Shown: one piece after another, positions 1-8,184 of the stretch | Layout of the letters: every line of letters begins with the position of its first letter | How positions within the stretch are numbered: the first letter of the stretch is position 1 | Source of the DNA: Gilliamella apicola | GTDB taxonomy: Bacteria; Pseudomonadota; Gammaproteobacteria; Enterobacterales; Orbaceae | Length of the DNA: 64,000 bases | Assembly (NCBI RefSeq): GCF_000599985.1 | Contig: NZ_CP007445.1 | Location: forward strand, 372,001-436,000 | Direction: 5' to 3' | The notes under the pieces: generated by a model | What the model was told of the DNA's origin: nothing | What the model saw: the letters and a program-made list of their open reading frames with translations, nothing else | The model's database searches: none | Translations under genes and position numbers: made by a program

Positions 1-1428
1 TTCGTACTCAGTAGATGAGTGGACATAATTATTTAAAACTAAGCGTTTTTCAGCATTTGTTAACTGATAATTTTGATAATTGTCAGCAGATTTAATTATC
101 TTAATTGCAATATTTTGTAATTCATTCGGAACATCATGATCTTTATCAAATATGTAAAATTTACAATTATTTTTCACCGCTTCATTATACATTATTTTTA
201 AAGCGATGCGGTCAAGACCAAATTTGATAATTCTCTTAATACGAATCACACCATAAGCATTTGTATAAGATTGATTATCGTATCTAACAGGAGTTGTCCA
301 CTGATAGAAGTTTTCTTCACTTAATCCATAAAAAATATAATATAAATCTGGATGCTGTTGGATCTTGATAAGTGCGTTTTGTAACTTTTTACGAATATTT
401 GATGGTTGACTTAAATAGAGATCAGTGTGCTGATAAACATCAGTAATATAGAGATTTTCTTCTATATCATTATTTGGATATCCACCGCCTATATCTGAAT
501 GAGCTCCTGGTACAATTACTTTTTTAAAATAACTTGGTACCGTATTAAGTGAAAAATTGTGCCGGTATTCATGCGCTGCCTCAATATGTAAACCCGCATC
601 CGTTGAGTCAGGATGAATATGGATATCAATATCAAAGGTGTTGGCATCACCAGCATCAAATAAATTCTCCGGTCGACCAATCCCTGCAACGGTATCAAAG
701 ATTCCCAAAAAGGATATGCGACCATTTACATGTCCCTGCCAGTGATCGCTAATTTTGCCATCTAATGTCTGTTTTAACATTTTGGTTAGCGGGTTATTAT
801 TTCCTCGTTTATCATCATATTTCAACTTATCGGCAACAAAATTAGTAAAGTAGCGAGCCGTTGCTGCGCCACGACTGAAACCAAATACATTATATTTAAT
901 CTGTTGGATACGTAATTTAGGGGATTTATCCAAAAATATATTCAATTGTTTATCTATCTCAACAATCGCTCGATTAATTTTGCCTTTAATTCCAGTTGAA
1001 CCGAGTCCAGTGGCAAAGCCAATATTACTATCTGTTTCACCTATTCGGCTCCCAACGCCTTCAATATAAACGCTTAATTGACAATGAACGATTCCATTTT
1101 TATCTTTTGGAAGTAATGAAAACTCCTTTTCTTCATCGGAGACATACATTTGATATAGTTTGTATACATTAGAATGGTCATTAGTATAACTGGTATTGAA
1201 TACTGGAAAGCTGATTTCTGGTGTTTCACCACGAGCAAGCGCTTGTTGATATTCTTCACGCATGGCGATATTGAACGAGTTGTTGGCGGTACCGTCAAAA
1301 AATATTCCTATAGTTAATATAACCTCTTCTGGACGTTTAATCACTTGCTGATGTACTGCAACTTCACCATTAGGTAAAACATTTTTTGTTGTAGAGGTAG
1401 TAAATATTTTTTGTTTTTTGTTATCCAT
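1..1428 (-). CDS. Tle1/DUF2235-type T6SS lipase effector, C-terminus cut by window edge
   Basis: Open from the ATG at 1428 to the left edge (476 codons visible), preceded by an AGGGAG ribosome site. An FDGT motif near residue 44, a lipase nucleophile elbow GFSRG with Ser185, a later IFDTV stretch and a PGAHSDIGGGY block are the hallmarks of the DUF2235/Tle1 alpha/beta-hydrolase family. Members delivered by type Vi secretion hydrolyse phospholipids in the target cell. The serine of GxSxG and the Asp of the HSDIGGG block would be two members of the catalytic triad. The gene begins 10 bases after the vgrG stop, so it is almost certainly co-transcribed and loaded on that VgrG. No signal peptide is seen, consistent with T6SS delivery. 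Lipase activity and the role as cargo are inferred from family and context. The immunity gene, if present, would lie left of the window. Confidence 0.85.
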   Translation of the reverse strand, partial: MDNKKQKIFTTSTTKNVLPNGEVAVHQQVIKRPEEVILTIGIFFDGTANNSFNIAMREEYQQALARGETPEISFPVFNTSYTNDHSNVYKLYQMYVSDEEKEFSLLPKDKNGIVHCQLSVYIEGVGSRIGETDSNIGFATGLGSTGIKGKINRAIVEIDKQLNIFLDKSPKLRIQQIKYNVFGFSRGAATARYFTNFVADKLKYDDKRGNNNPLTKMLKQTLDGKISDHWQGHVNGRISFLGIFDTVAGIGRPENLFDAGDANTFDIDIHIHPDSTDAGLHIEAAHEYRHNFSLNTVPSYFKKVIVPGAHSDIGGGYPNNDIEENLYITDVYQHTDLYLSQPSNIRKKLQNALIKIQQHPDLYYIFYGLSEENFYQWTTPVRYDNQSYTNAYGVIRIKRIIKFGLDRIALKIMYNEAVKNNCKFYIFDKDHDVPNELQNIAIKIIKSADNYQNYQLTNAEKRLVLNNYVHSSTEYE

Positions 1429-1437
1429 TATGCTCCC

Positions 1438-4347
1438 TTATATTAATCTGGTTAATTGTATATTAACTGAATCAGGGGAATCAGTATAAAATGCTTTTGT
1501 TCTTCCATTTTTATCGGTTAAACCATGAAGCTTTCGACCATCAGGTAGCACTACAATATAAGGTTCATTTGCATATACCCTACCTTGCTCATCAATAAAA
1601 TGAAATCTAATGCCATTTTCTGTAACCTTTTGTGGTAGTGCTATATTTGGAGATTCAATCTTCTTAGGCCCCATTTTCTGCAATACATTACTTTTTATAT
1701 AAACATTATCAGCCGTGCCCAGCTCTATCCCTGCACTACTGATTTTGATGTATGAACCACCACACATTAACGTCAGTTCTTCACTTGCGGTAACCGTCAG
1801 TTCACCATCGACACTATCTATTTTAATATCTTGTTTGGCAGCCATATTCAGGTTGGCATTTTGCGCTTGCACCTCAACATCACCTTGGTTGGCAAAGACT
1901 TTCATTCCTGATTTATGGGCAAATAGACCGATGGATTCACCGGATGAGATAGTAATGTTTTTTAACGCATTGATGTCAGTTTGATTTTCACTGGTCATTG
2001 ATACGCTGTTTGACGTTGACAGTTGGATGTTTTCAGGACTGGTTAAAGCAATGCCTTCTTGTGCATAAGCAAGAATGCCACTTTGGGCTAACTGGGTTAA
2101 TGTTGTTTTAAGTTGTTCTTGACTGTCGGTATCCGCACCATGAGCTTCAGAGGCAGTTGCCGCATTTTGCAGTGCTTTGGCAATTGATAGCGCATTTTCA
2201 AGCTGGGTAATGGCAGCTTGCATATCAAGTTGTTTACCCTGTGCTTTAGGTTCGGTCTGACTGGTCAGATATAAGCCTTTATTAGCAGCAATTGCTCCCC
2301 ACTCATCGGTGCGCAGTTCAAACCCTTCACCTCGCTGGGTTTTGTTTTGGTCAACTAAATGCCCAATGTTAAGCTGGGTTTTACCATATTCGGTCGCTAA
2401 CTTGATGTGCTCTTGTCCGCGCTTATCATCCATCCGCAGTTTGTTATTAGCAGGAGTACGAATTACATTTCGGTGTTTGTTTATGGTGGTCACATGGTCA
2501 GGGTGTTGACTGTCATGCATTGCATGCGCAATATAAGGTCGGTCCGGATTACCGTTAGTAAAGGCAACCGCAACTTCTGTGCCGTCAATCAGTGGAAAGT
2601 GAAAACCATAGGTACTGCCGGCATACGGTTTAGCCAGTCTTAGCCATAAACTCTCTTCACCGTTTCGCCACTCTTTTAAGTCAAAGTTAAATTTAACCCG
2701 ATAGCGCCCTTGTGTATCAATATAACCATAGGTGTCATTATCTGGACTGGTTACTCGTGCCGGTAAGGTGCCATCAATGGTTGGGAAAGGGATAGGCTCC
2801 GGGCGGTAAGGTTTTAATGGCTGGTAAGGTATCGCGATAAAACTCAGCTCATAAGCATCACTGCGGTTTCCCTGTCCTTGCACCGTTAATATCATTATGC
2901 CTTCATCAATTCCGGCAATCGCACTGCCTTTGATGCGAATATGTTGACCCGGTGCTAAATTGGCCTGATTACTTTTACCGCGGATAAGGATTTGACGGCT
3001 AATGGCTCGTTCATGACGAATGCGGGCATACCATTCACCACTTTCAACACCATTACTTGTATTACCAGAGTTAGTACTAATATCACTGCTGTTGTTATTG
3101 CTATTACTTGTGTTATCGCTATTATTGTCGTTGTCATTACTGCCTTGACCATCATTGGTATCGATATCACCACTATTTTCATCATCATCGTCATCATTAT
3201 TATTGTTGGTGTCACTATCAATTCCATTATTGCTGTCACCATTGCTATTTAACCCTTTATAGTGCTCATCATAACGGTAATCAGTGCCATAAGTGGTATT
3301 ATCTTTCTGTTGGCTGTTAACTCCACCGAGTAAGTTCGCCTGCGCATCTCGATAGTTATAATCTTGTACTGTTACCGAAGCTTCCACCATTTGACTGTGC
3401 AAGGTCATATCCCAGACACTTTCAACGCCGTTATCCAGTGTACCACTTGGTTGTTTGTAGACAATATCAGCCACCTGCTGGTAACCTTGTTCATAATCAC
3501 TGATGACCATCACATCACAATTGTGTTCGCCATGGGTTTCAAATCGGAAATAGACACCTACATCAGCAAGCAGTCTTTGAATAAACTCAAGGTCACTCTC
3601 TTGCCACTGGGTGATAAATTCACGCTCTGGGTATTGCTCTTTAAGCGCTAAATGATAATCAATTCCGGTATAACCATGACCGCGCAATACCTCTTCAACC
3701 ACACTGATAACGCTCTGATTTTGAAAAATGGCACAGTTATGACTTAATGCCAGTTTGGCTAATTGCGAGGACAAAACCACCTGATAACGGGCTTCGTCAT
3801 TACTCACCGATAACTGACTGAACTGGGTTATCACACCATAAAAAGTGCGTGAGCCGCCTTGAGATAATAATGAGTTTAAGGAATTAAGTGGATTGAGTTG
3901 CGTTAAAGAGTTAAGTGAATCGAGTGGATTAGATTGTGTAAACTTATCTAACTGTTTTAATGGCTCGGACTGTTTTAATGCTTGTAAAGGATTGGCGGAG
4001 GTTAAAGAATTGAGCGCATCAAGTCCTTTCGTTGCAATATCATTTAAATGGTTAGAATTAGTCGAGTTAAAACTCAAACGGGCATTTTGATTAAGAAATG
4101 ACTCAACAAGAAGATGTTTATTTGAGCTGGTAAAAGTAATAGTGTAATGCCAAGGCTGGTTAAGTTGCTCATCACCTTCAACCTGTAAAATTGAAACTTC
4201 AGCAGGCAAACCGTCCATATTTAACGTGTAACGATTGTGACCCGCGCCATTAACCAACCCATTCTTTAAACCACGACTTAAACCATTGCCTAATTGATTC
4301 ACCAGATTGGTTAATCCTTTGTACATGTTATCCTCAATATATTTCAT
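1438..4347 (-). CDS. vgrG: Type VI secretion spike protein VgrG (TssI) with unusual insertions
   Basis: A 969-residue VgrG. The N-terminal gp27-like region is followed by a gp5-like OB-fold around residues 527-612 (YGYIDTQGRYRVKF, then LRLAKPYAG and DGTEVAVAF). The DUF2345 region and a predicted beta-helix follow (short repeats such as SGESIGLFA and DGELTVTASEELTL). About 55 C-terminal residues (from FHFIDEQGRVY) look like a small beta-sandwich extension that could adapt effectors. VgrG trimers tip the T6SS tube. Two features are odd. Residues about 111-161 carry a leucine/asparagine-rich repeat (variants of NPLxSLNSL). Residues about 365-434 are a low-complexity Asn/Asp/Ser tract inside the gp27/gp5 region. 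Both make the protein longer than a plain VgrG of about 650-750 residues. The Tle1-type gene follows immediately. The start ATG at 4347 has only a weak ribosome site; an in-frame ATG eight codons downstream is an alternative. Confidence 0.93.
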   Translation of the reverse strand: MKYIEDNMYKGLTNLVNQLGNGLSRGLKNGLVNGAGHNRYTLNMDGLPAEVSILQVEGDEQLNQPWHYTITFTSSNKHLLVESFLNQNARLSFNSTNSNHLNDIATKGLDALNSLTSANPLQALKQSEPLKQLDKFTQSNPLDSLNSLTQLNPLNSLNSLLSQGGSRTFYGVITQFSQLSVSNDEARYQVVLSSQLAKLALSHNCAIFQNQSVISVVEEVLRGHGYTGIDYHLALKEQYPEREFITQWQESDLEFIQRLLADVGVYFRFETHGEHNCDVMVISDYEQGYQQVADIVYKQPSGTLDNGVESVWDMTLHSQMVEASVTVQDYNYRDAQANLLGGVNSQQKDNTTYGTDYRYDEHYKGLNSNGDSNNGIDSDTNNNNDDDDDENSGDIDTNDGQGSNDNDNNSDNTSNSNNNSSDISTNSGNTSNGVESGEWYARIRHERAISRQILIRGKSNQANLAPGQHIRIKGSAIAGIDEGIMILTVQGQGNRSDAYELSFIAIPYQPLKPYRPEPIPFPTIDGTLPARVTSPDNDTYGYIDTQGRYRVKFNFDLKEWRNGEESLWLRLAKPYAGSTYGFHFPLIDGTEVAVAFTNGNPDRPYIAHAMHDSQHPDHVTTINKHRNVIRTPANNKLRMDDKRGQEHIKLATEYGKTQLNIGHLVDQNKTQRGEGFELRTDEWGAIAANKGLYLTSQTEPKAQGKQLDMQAAITQLENALSIAKALQNAATASEAHGADTDSQEQLKTTLTQLAQSGILAYAQEGIALTSPENIQLSTSNSVSMTSENQTDINALKNITISSGESIGLFAHKSGMKVFANQGDVEVQAQNANLNMAAKQDIKIDSVDGELTVTASEELTLMCGGSYIKISSAGIELGTADNVYIKSNVLQKMGPKKIESPNIALPQKVTENGIRFHFIDEQGRVYANEPYIVVLPDGRKLHGLTDKNGRTKAFYTDSPDSVNIQLTRLI

Positions 4348-4496
4348 GTATATAGCAAATATGTTTTACTTAACTATTTTATTGTTATTAATAATTATTT
4401 AGCATTATTCTTACCTAACCAATTTATAATTAATATAAATGTTGCTAATAGGTAGTTGAGTATAAAAGTTATACAGATCCAAAAACAATCTAATGC

Positions 4497-4527
4497 AGGG
4501 TATAAAATACCCTATTTAGGGTATTTT
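4497..4527. repeat. Alternating inverted repeats AGGGTAT/ATACCCT/TAGGGTAT
   Basis: AGGGTAT (4497-4503) pairs with ATACCCT (4507-4513). The same central arm also pairs perfectly with the following copy, giving an 11-bp stem (AAAATACCCTA / TAGGGTATTTT, 4504-4527) with a 2-base loop. The two hairpins are mutually exclusive. It lies about 150 bp upstream of the vgrG start and could be an operator with three half-sites or a structured leader. The function is not known. Confidence 0.6.
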
Positions 4528-4786
4528 GCAATCTTTTTTTAAAATTATCTAAATTGAAATTAAACGTATAACTTACTGATATAATTAATTAATCAATAAA
4601 AAATAATTAAAATTTTTTGCCTAACAATTATCAAAGAAGAATTAACAAAATTTTGCTTTTTTAGATTTTTTATTGAGTATTTTGTAAAGAATTTTTATTA
4701 AAAGTTATATATACAAAATCATTTTTACTCAAACATACCTATTTTCTGAAAACTTTGAAAAAATAGTTAGCTACACATTAATAAGA

Positions 4787-4989
4787 ATAATTTTTTAAAC
4801 AGTCGATAGGGTAGTAAATAGGATTTTAATGTGTTTAAATTATTGAATTGAAATTAATTTAAAAAATTAATTAAGTTAATAAGTTATAATTAATTTTGTA
4901 AAAAATATTCAGAAGTATATGTCATTTCATTTTAAAAATGTATTAAATTTAAATTTTTAGTGTGAATTACAATAGCAAAAAGTGAGTAG
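4787..4989. repeat. Direct repeat copy 1 (about 200 bp) upstream of vgrG
   Basis: Matches 5058-5259 at a constant offset of 271 bases with scattered substitutions and no obvious indel. The match starts around the shared CGATAGGGTA and ends with the shared AATAGCAAAAAGTGAGT. No coding potential is seen. It looks like a local duplication or a non-coding repeat family. Confidence 0.85.
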
Positions 4990-5057
4990 AACTTTGCTTT
5001 TACACATTCTCTATATTTATTTTGTTCAGTGCTTTTTTAAATGATTAGCCTAAAAAA

Positions 5058-5259
5058 GAATTTTTTTAAAAAATCGATAGGGTATTGAATAGGATTTTAA
5101 TGTATTTAAATTATTGAATTGAAATTAATTTAAAAAATCAATTAAGTTAATAAGTTATAATTAATTTTGTAAAAAATATTCAGATGTCTATATCATTTCA
5201 TTTTAAAAGTGTATTAAATTTAAATTATAAGTGTGAATTACAATAGCAAAAAGTGAGTG
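5058..5259. repeat. Direct repeat copy 2 (about 200 bp) upstream of vgrG
   Basis: Second copy of the repeat at 4787-4989, offset 271 bases. It is followed by a block (about 5265-5337) that resembles the sequence before copy 1 (about 4655-4732), sharing TTTAGATTTTTT and a later ATTTTTACT. The original duplicated unit may therefore have been longer than 200 bp. Confidence 0.85.
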
Positions 5260-5462
5260 CATTTAGATTTTTTTAATTATTGCTTGAGATTTTGTATTAA
5301 ATTTTATCAAATTAGTATGATTCAAAATCGATTTTTACTGAATTATATTTATAAAATAAAACGTTTTGACATTATTTTTATAAAAAATAAAAAAGTAATC
5401 TATTTTTATATTTTCATTTTTCTAGATTAACTGATATATACTTCAATACGGTTTTATTTTTT

Positions 5463-6098
5463 ATGTGTATTATGTTAAAACGAAATATTAATCTTTTTAT
5501 TGCATTATATGTATTATTTGTTGTTGGCTTTGAAACTTATACTTATTGGCATACACAGCTTCGAAGCTGGCAACCAGTAACGCCAATAGGGCGTATGGTG
5601 TTTTATTATAGTTTTTTTACTGTATTATCTAACCTTATGTTGGCAATTAGTTGTTTATGGTTAGCTTTTAGTCCTAATTGTAATCGGTTTATTTTTCGAG
5701 TTATTCGATTAAATGGATTGGTAGGTGTAATCATTACTGCTGTTGTGTATAACTCGATTTTGCGTGGCATTCATGTTCCACCAAATATATTTATGCGATT
5801 GGCTAATGAAAGTTTACATGTTGTTATTCCTCTATTAGGCGTTTTGAGTTGGCTTATTTGGGGACCATTTCGCCGTATTAATTTTCGCGTCATTATGGGA
5901 TCTCTATTTACCATGTTAATTTATGGTATTTATACTTTTGTACGAGGTTTTTTTACTCAATACTATCCGTATCCTTTTATCAATGTGACAAAAATCGGTT
6001 ATTCACAAGCACTGATTAATGCGGGCATTGTCATACTGGTATTTATAGGGTTATCCTATTTGTTATGGGCAATTGAATGCTTAAGGAGACAAAAATGA
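5463..6098 (+). CDS. Pr6Pr-like integral membrane protein
   Basis: A 211-residue protein with about six hydrophobic segments (starting near residues 8, 45, 82, 115, 143 and 180). Spaced polar signatures such as FYSFFTVLSN, YNSILRG, ESLHVVIP and YPFINV are what I associate with the Pr6Pr/FAR-17a-like membrane proteins of unknown function. The predicted location is the inner membrane. The start is uncertain: ATG 5463 and ATG 5472 are both possible and neither has a strong ribosome site. The stop codon overlaps the start of the glutaredoxin gene (ATGA), so the two are translationally coupled. No function is assigned beyond membrane protein. Confidence 0.7.
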   Translation: MCIMLKRNINLFIALYVLFVVGFETYTYWHTQLRSWQPVTPIGRMVFYYSFFTVLSNLMLAISCLWLAFSPNCNRFIFRVIRLNGLVGVIITAVVYNSILRGIHVPPNIFMRLANESLHVVIPLLGVLSWLIWGPFRRINFRVIMGSLFTMLIYGIYTFVRGFFTQYYPYPFINVTKIGYSQALINAGIVILVFIGLSYLLWAIECLRRQK

Positions 6099-6745
6099 AA
6101 TTATATATTTATGAACACTGTCCTTTTTGTGTAAGGGCTAGAATGATTTTTGGTTTAAAAGATATCCCTGTTGAGTTACATGTATTTTTGAGTGATGATT
6201 TTAAGTCTCCCGAAAGTATGATTGGTCAAAAAATGGCACCAATTTTAGAAAAGGATGATGGTAGTTATATGCCTGAAAGTCTGGATATTGTCGATTATGT
6301 CGATAATCATTATGGGAATAAACCTATCTTAATCGGTCCAAAATCGCCAAGTATTGAAAATTTAATTAAACAACTACAGCAATATGATTATAAATTAGAG
6401 TGCCCGCGTTATATAAAACTTGGCTTAGCAGAATTTGCAACTCAAAGTGCGATCAATTATTTTGTCACAAGTAAGACCAAAAAAATCGGTTCGTTCGATG
6501 AATGTTTAGCACAAACAGATACTTTGGTTTCTGAGATATCTAAGTTGTTAAACGATCTTGAACCGTTGATTGTTTCGCCACAAGCTTGTAATGGGCAACT
6601 GTCTTTAGATGATATCTGTCTGTTTCCTGTTTTACGTAATTTGACTTGTGTAAAAGGATTATATTTTCCGCCTAAAGTTAAGGAGTATATTGAGTCAATG
6701 GCTAAATTAACCAAAGTGAATTTATTTTTTGATAAAGCAATTTAA
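6095..6745 (+). CDS. grxB: Glutaredoxin 2
   Basis: A 216-residue protein, close to the 215 of E. coli GrxB. The N-terminus has the thioredoxin-fold redox motif CPFC at residues 9-12 (MKLYIYEHCPFC), a VPILEKDDG-like cis-Pro loop (here APILEKDDG) and an all-alpha GST-like C-terminal domain. GrxB reduces protein and glutathione mixed disulfides in the cytoplasm using glutathione. The start at 6095 is chosen because AAGGAG sits just upstream and the ATG overlaps the preceding stop as ATGA; a longer reading frame from 6077 adds residues not found in the family. It forms a two-gene operon with the membrane protein. Confidence 0.93.
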   Translation: MKLYIYEHCPFCVRARMIFGLKDIPVELHVFLSDDFKSPESMIGQKMAPILEKDDGSYMPESLDIVDYVDNHYGNKPILIGPKSPSIENLIKQLQQYDYKLECPRYIKLGLAEFATQSAINYFVTSKTKKIGSFDECLAQTDTLVSEISKLLNDLEPLIVSPQACNGQLSLDDICLFPVLRNLTCVKGLYFPPKVKEYIESMAKLTKVNLFFDKAI

Positions 6746-6905
6746 AATCATTCAGGAAGTTTTTAATTTATCTTTTATTGGCAGTAATTTTGGGTGGTAA
6801 AATTTTTAGAACTTTAAAAGAGAGTACAGGTAAATAGGATGAAATCCTGTACTCTATCTTTGCTTAGCTGTAATTTACGACTATTGAGATTGGGTTTTTG
6901 AGTAA

Positions 6906-7946
6906 TTAATCACCTAATTTAATGTCGATCACTTCTATGTTTTGTTTGCCACCATAAATATCGTACCAAGGTGTCGCATATTGTTTTAAAATTTTATTGA
7001 GGTGTTCAACATTTTCACGTCCAGTTTGGTCTAACCAGCGTTTTAAACCTTCTTTACCTTCTTTGGCATAGGCTGCAACACCTTCAAACCAAGTTGCCCG
7101 TCCTCCTAAAATACCACTGTATTTAGCACCGTTTTCACCAGCAAAAATTAATTCTTGATGGAAAGTTTTAGTTGGTACACCTGCACTCAAATAGATAAAT
7201 GGGCGAGTTGCTACATCACTGGCTTGTTTAAAGTAATCAGCTGCTTGTTTTTGGGAATAAACAACAACATTATTATCATTAAATCCTTCAACATTTTTGA
7301 AAAGTACTGGAACTTCAACTTTTAGTACATCAATATAATATTGATTTTTAGTGAACTCTTTAATGGTGTTAATGACTTTTTGAGGTTTTATTTTGGCAAA
7401 TTCAGGGCTTTTATCATCAGTTACTACATTGTCATAGACAATCGGCTCAACAAATAACGGGATATCCGCCGCTCTTGCTTCGGTACCGATACGTTCTAAA
7501 AATGCATGTTTTTTTTCTAGAATATCTTTTGGATCATCTGGATTATAGTAAACCAAAACTTTTGCGGCATCGGCTCCTTTTTTTAATAACCGCTGTAGAG
7601 AGTCTTCTGGCAATACATCGGGTAGTCGACCTGGAGTATTGGCATCATATCCTGTTTTTTCATAAGATATAATTAATCCAGCATCTTTGTTTTTTTTGGT
7701 CATACCTTTAAAGCCATACTCTTCATCTAACAAGATTGCACTAACATATTTTGTTAATTCTTGTGAGACAAGCTCTTTAAATTCATACACCATATCTACA
7801 TGATAGCGATCTTTGCCTACAGCCGATTCCATCATTTTTACCATAGAACCGCGTTGGTCAATCGCTAATGCCGCAATAACACCATCTTGGTTGGATAATT
7901 GTTGCATGCGTGTGAATTTACCTCGAGTAATACATTTTATAGCCAT
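6906..7946 (-). CDS. lacD: Class I tagatose-1,6-bisphosphate aldolase (LacD type)
   Basis: A 346-residue TIM-barrel aldolase. ALAIDQRGSM near residue 27, LLDEEYGF, VEPIVYD, and the Schiff-base segment IDVLKVEVP with Lys209 identify the LacD/YihT class I family. LacD cleaves tagatose 1,6-bisphosphate to dihydroxyacetone phosphate and glyceraldehyde 3-phosphate. The start is set at 7946, where GGAGAG precedes the ATG; an upstream in-frame extension would have to start inside that ribosome site. LacD is best known from Gram-positive lactose/galactose pathways, and gammaproteobacteria such as E. coli usually use class II GatY/KbaY. No tagatose-6-phosphate kinase or isomerase lies beside it. The divergent neighbour is an MFS transporter. 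A related substrate (fructose bisphosphate, sulfofructose phosphate) cannot be excluded. Confidence 0.82.
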   Translation of the reverse strand: MAIKCITRGKFTRMQQLSNQDGVIAALAIDQRGSMVKMMESAVGKDRYHVDMVYEFKELVSQELTKYVSAILLDEEYGFKGMTKKNKDAGLIISYEKTGYDANTPGRLPDVLPEDSLQRLLKKGADAAKVLVYYNPDDPKDILEKKHAFLERIGTEARAADIPLFVEPIVYDNVVTDDKSPEFAKIKPQKVINTIKEFTKNQYYIDVLKVEVPVLFKNVEGFNDNNVVVYSQKQAADYFKQASDVATRPFIYLSAGVPTKTFHQELIFAGENGAKYSGILGGRATWFEGVAAYAKEGKEGLKRWLDQTGRENVEHLNKILKQYATPWYDIYGGKQNIEVIDIKLGD

Positions 7947-8184
7947 TTTATAACTCTCCATTTTAAAAGTTCTTTTGATTGTAGTTTTAATTTGTAAATA
8001 TATATTAACCATTTAGTGCTGTTTATTTAGCCAAACCACTTAAATTTAAAAAAGATTTTGTTTCATGCGAATAATAAAATGTAGGTTGTCATATTTGTTG
8101 ATATTGTCTTTAAAAAAAATGTTGTTCAGGTATATTAGTAGATTAACGTACACTCTGTGTAAAAAATAATTTACAAGGAAAACT

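Larger units (their letters stand above)
4348..5462. other. 1.1 kb AT-rich intergenic region upstream of vgrG
   Basis: No open reading frame of note on either strand. It holds an alternating GGGTAT/ATACCC inverted-repeat cluster (4497-4527) and two copies of a roughly 200-bp direct repeat (4787-4989 and 5058-5259). Blocks before the first copy (about 4655-4732) and after the second (about 5265-5337) also resemble each other. vgrG promoter elements must lie here, but I cannot pick them confidently from such AT-rich sequence. Confidence 0.6.

Noticed and set aside
2955..3252. Repetitive open frames on both strands in vgrG (Ile/Thr/Met-rich)
   Set aside because: They mirror the Asn/Asp/Ser tract in other frames and have no independent support.
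8158..8175. TGTAAA-N6-TTTACA inverted repeat before the MHS transporter
   Set aside because: Short arms in AT-rich sequence; overlaps the expected leader and could be chance.
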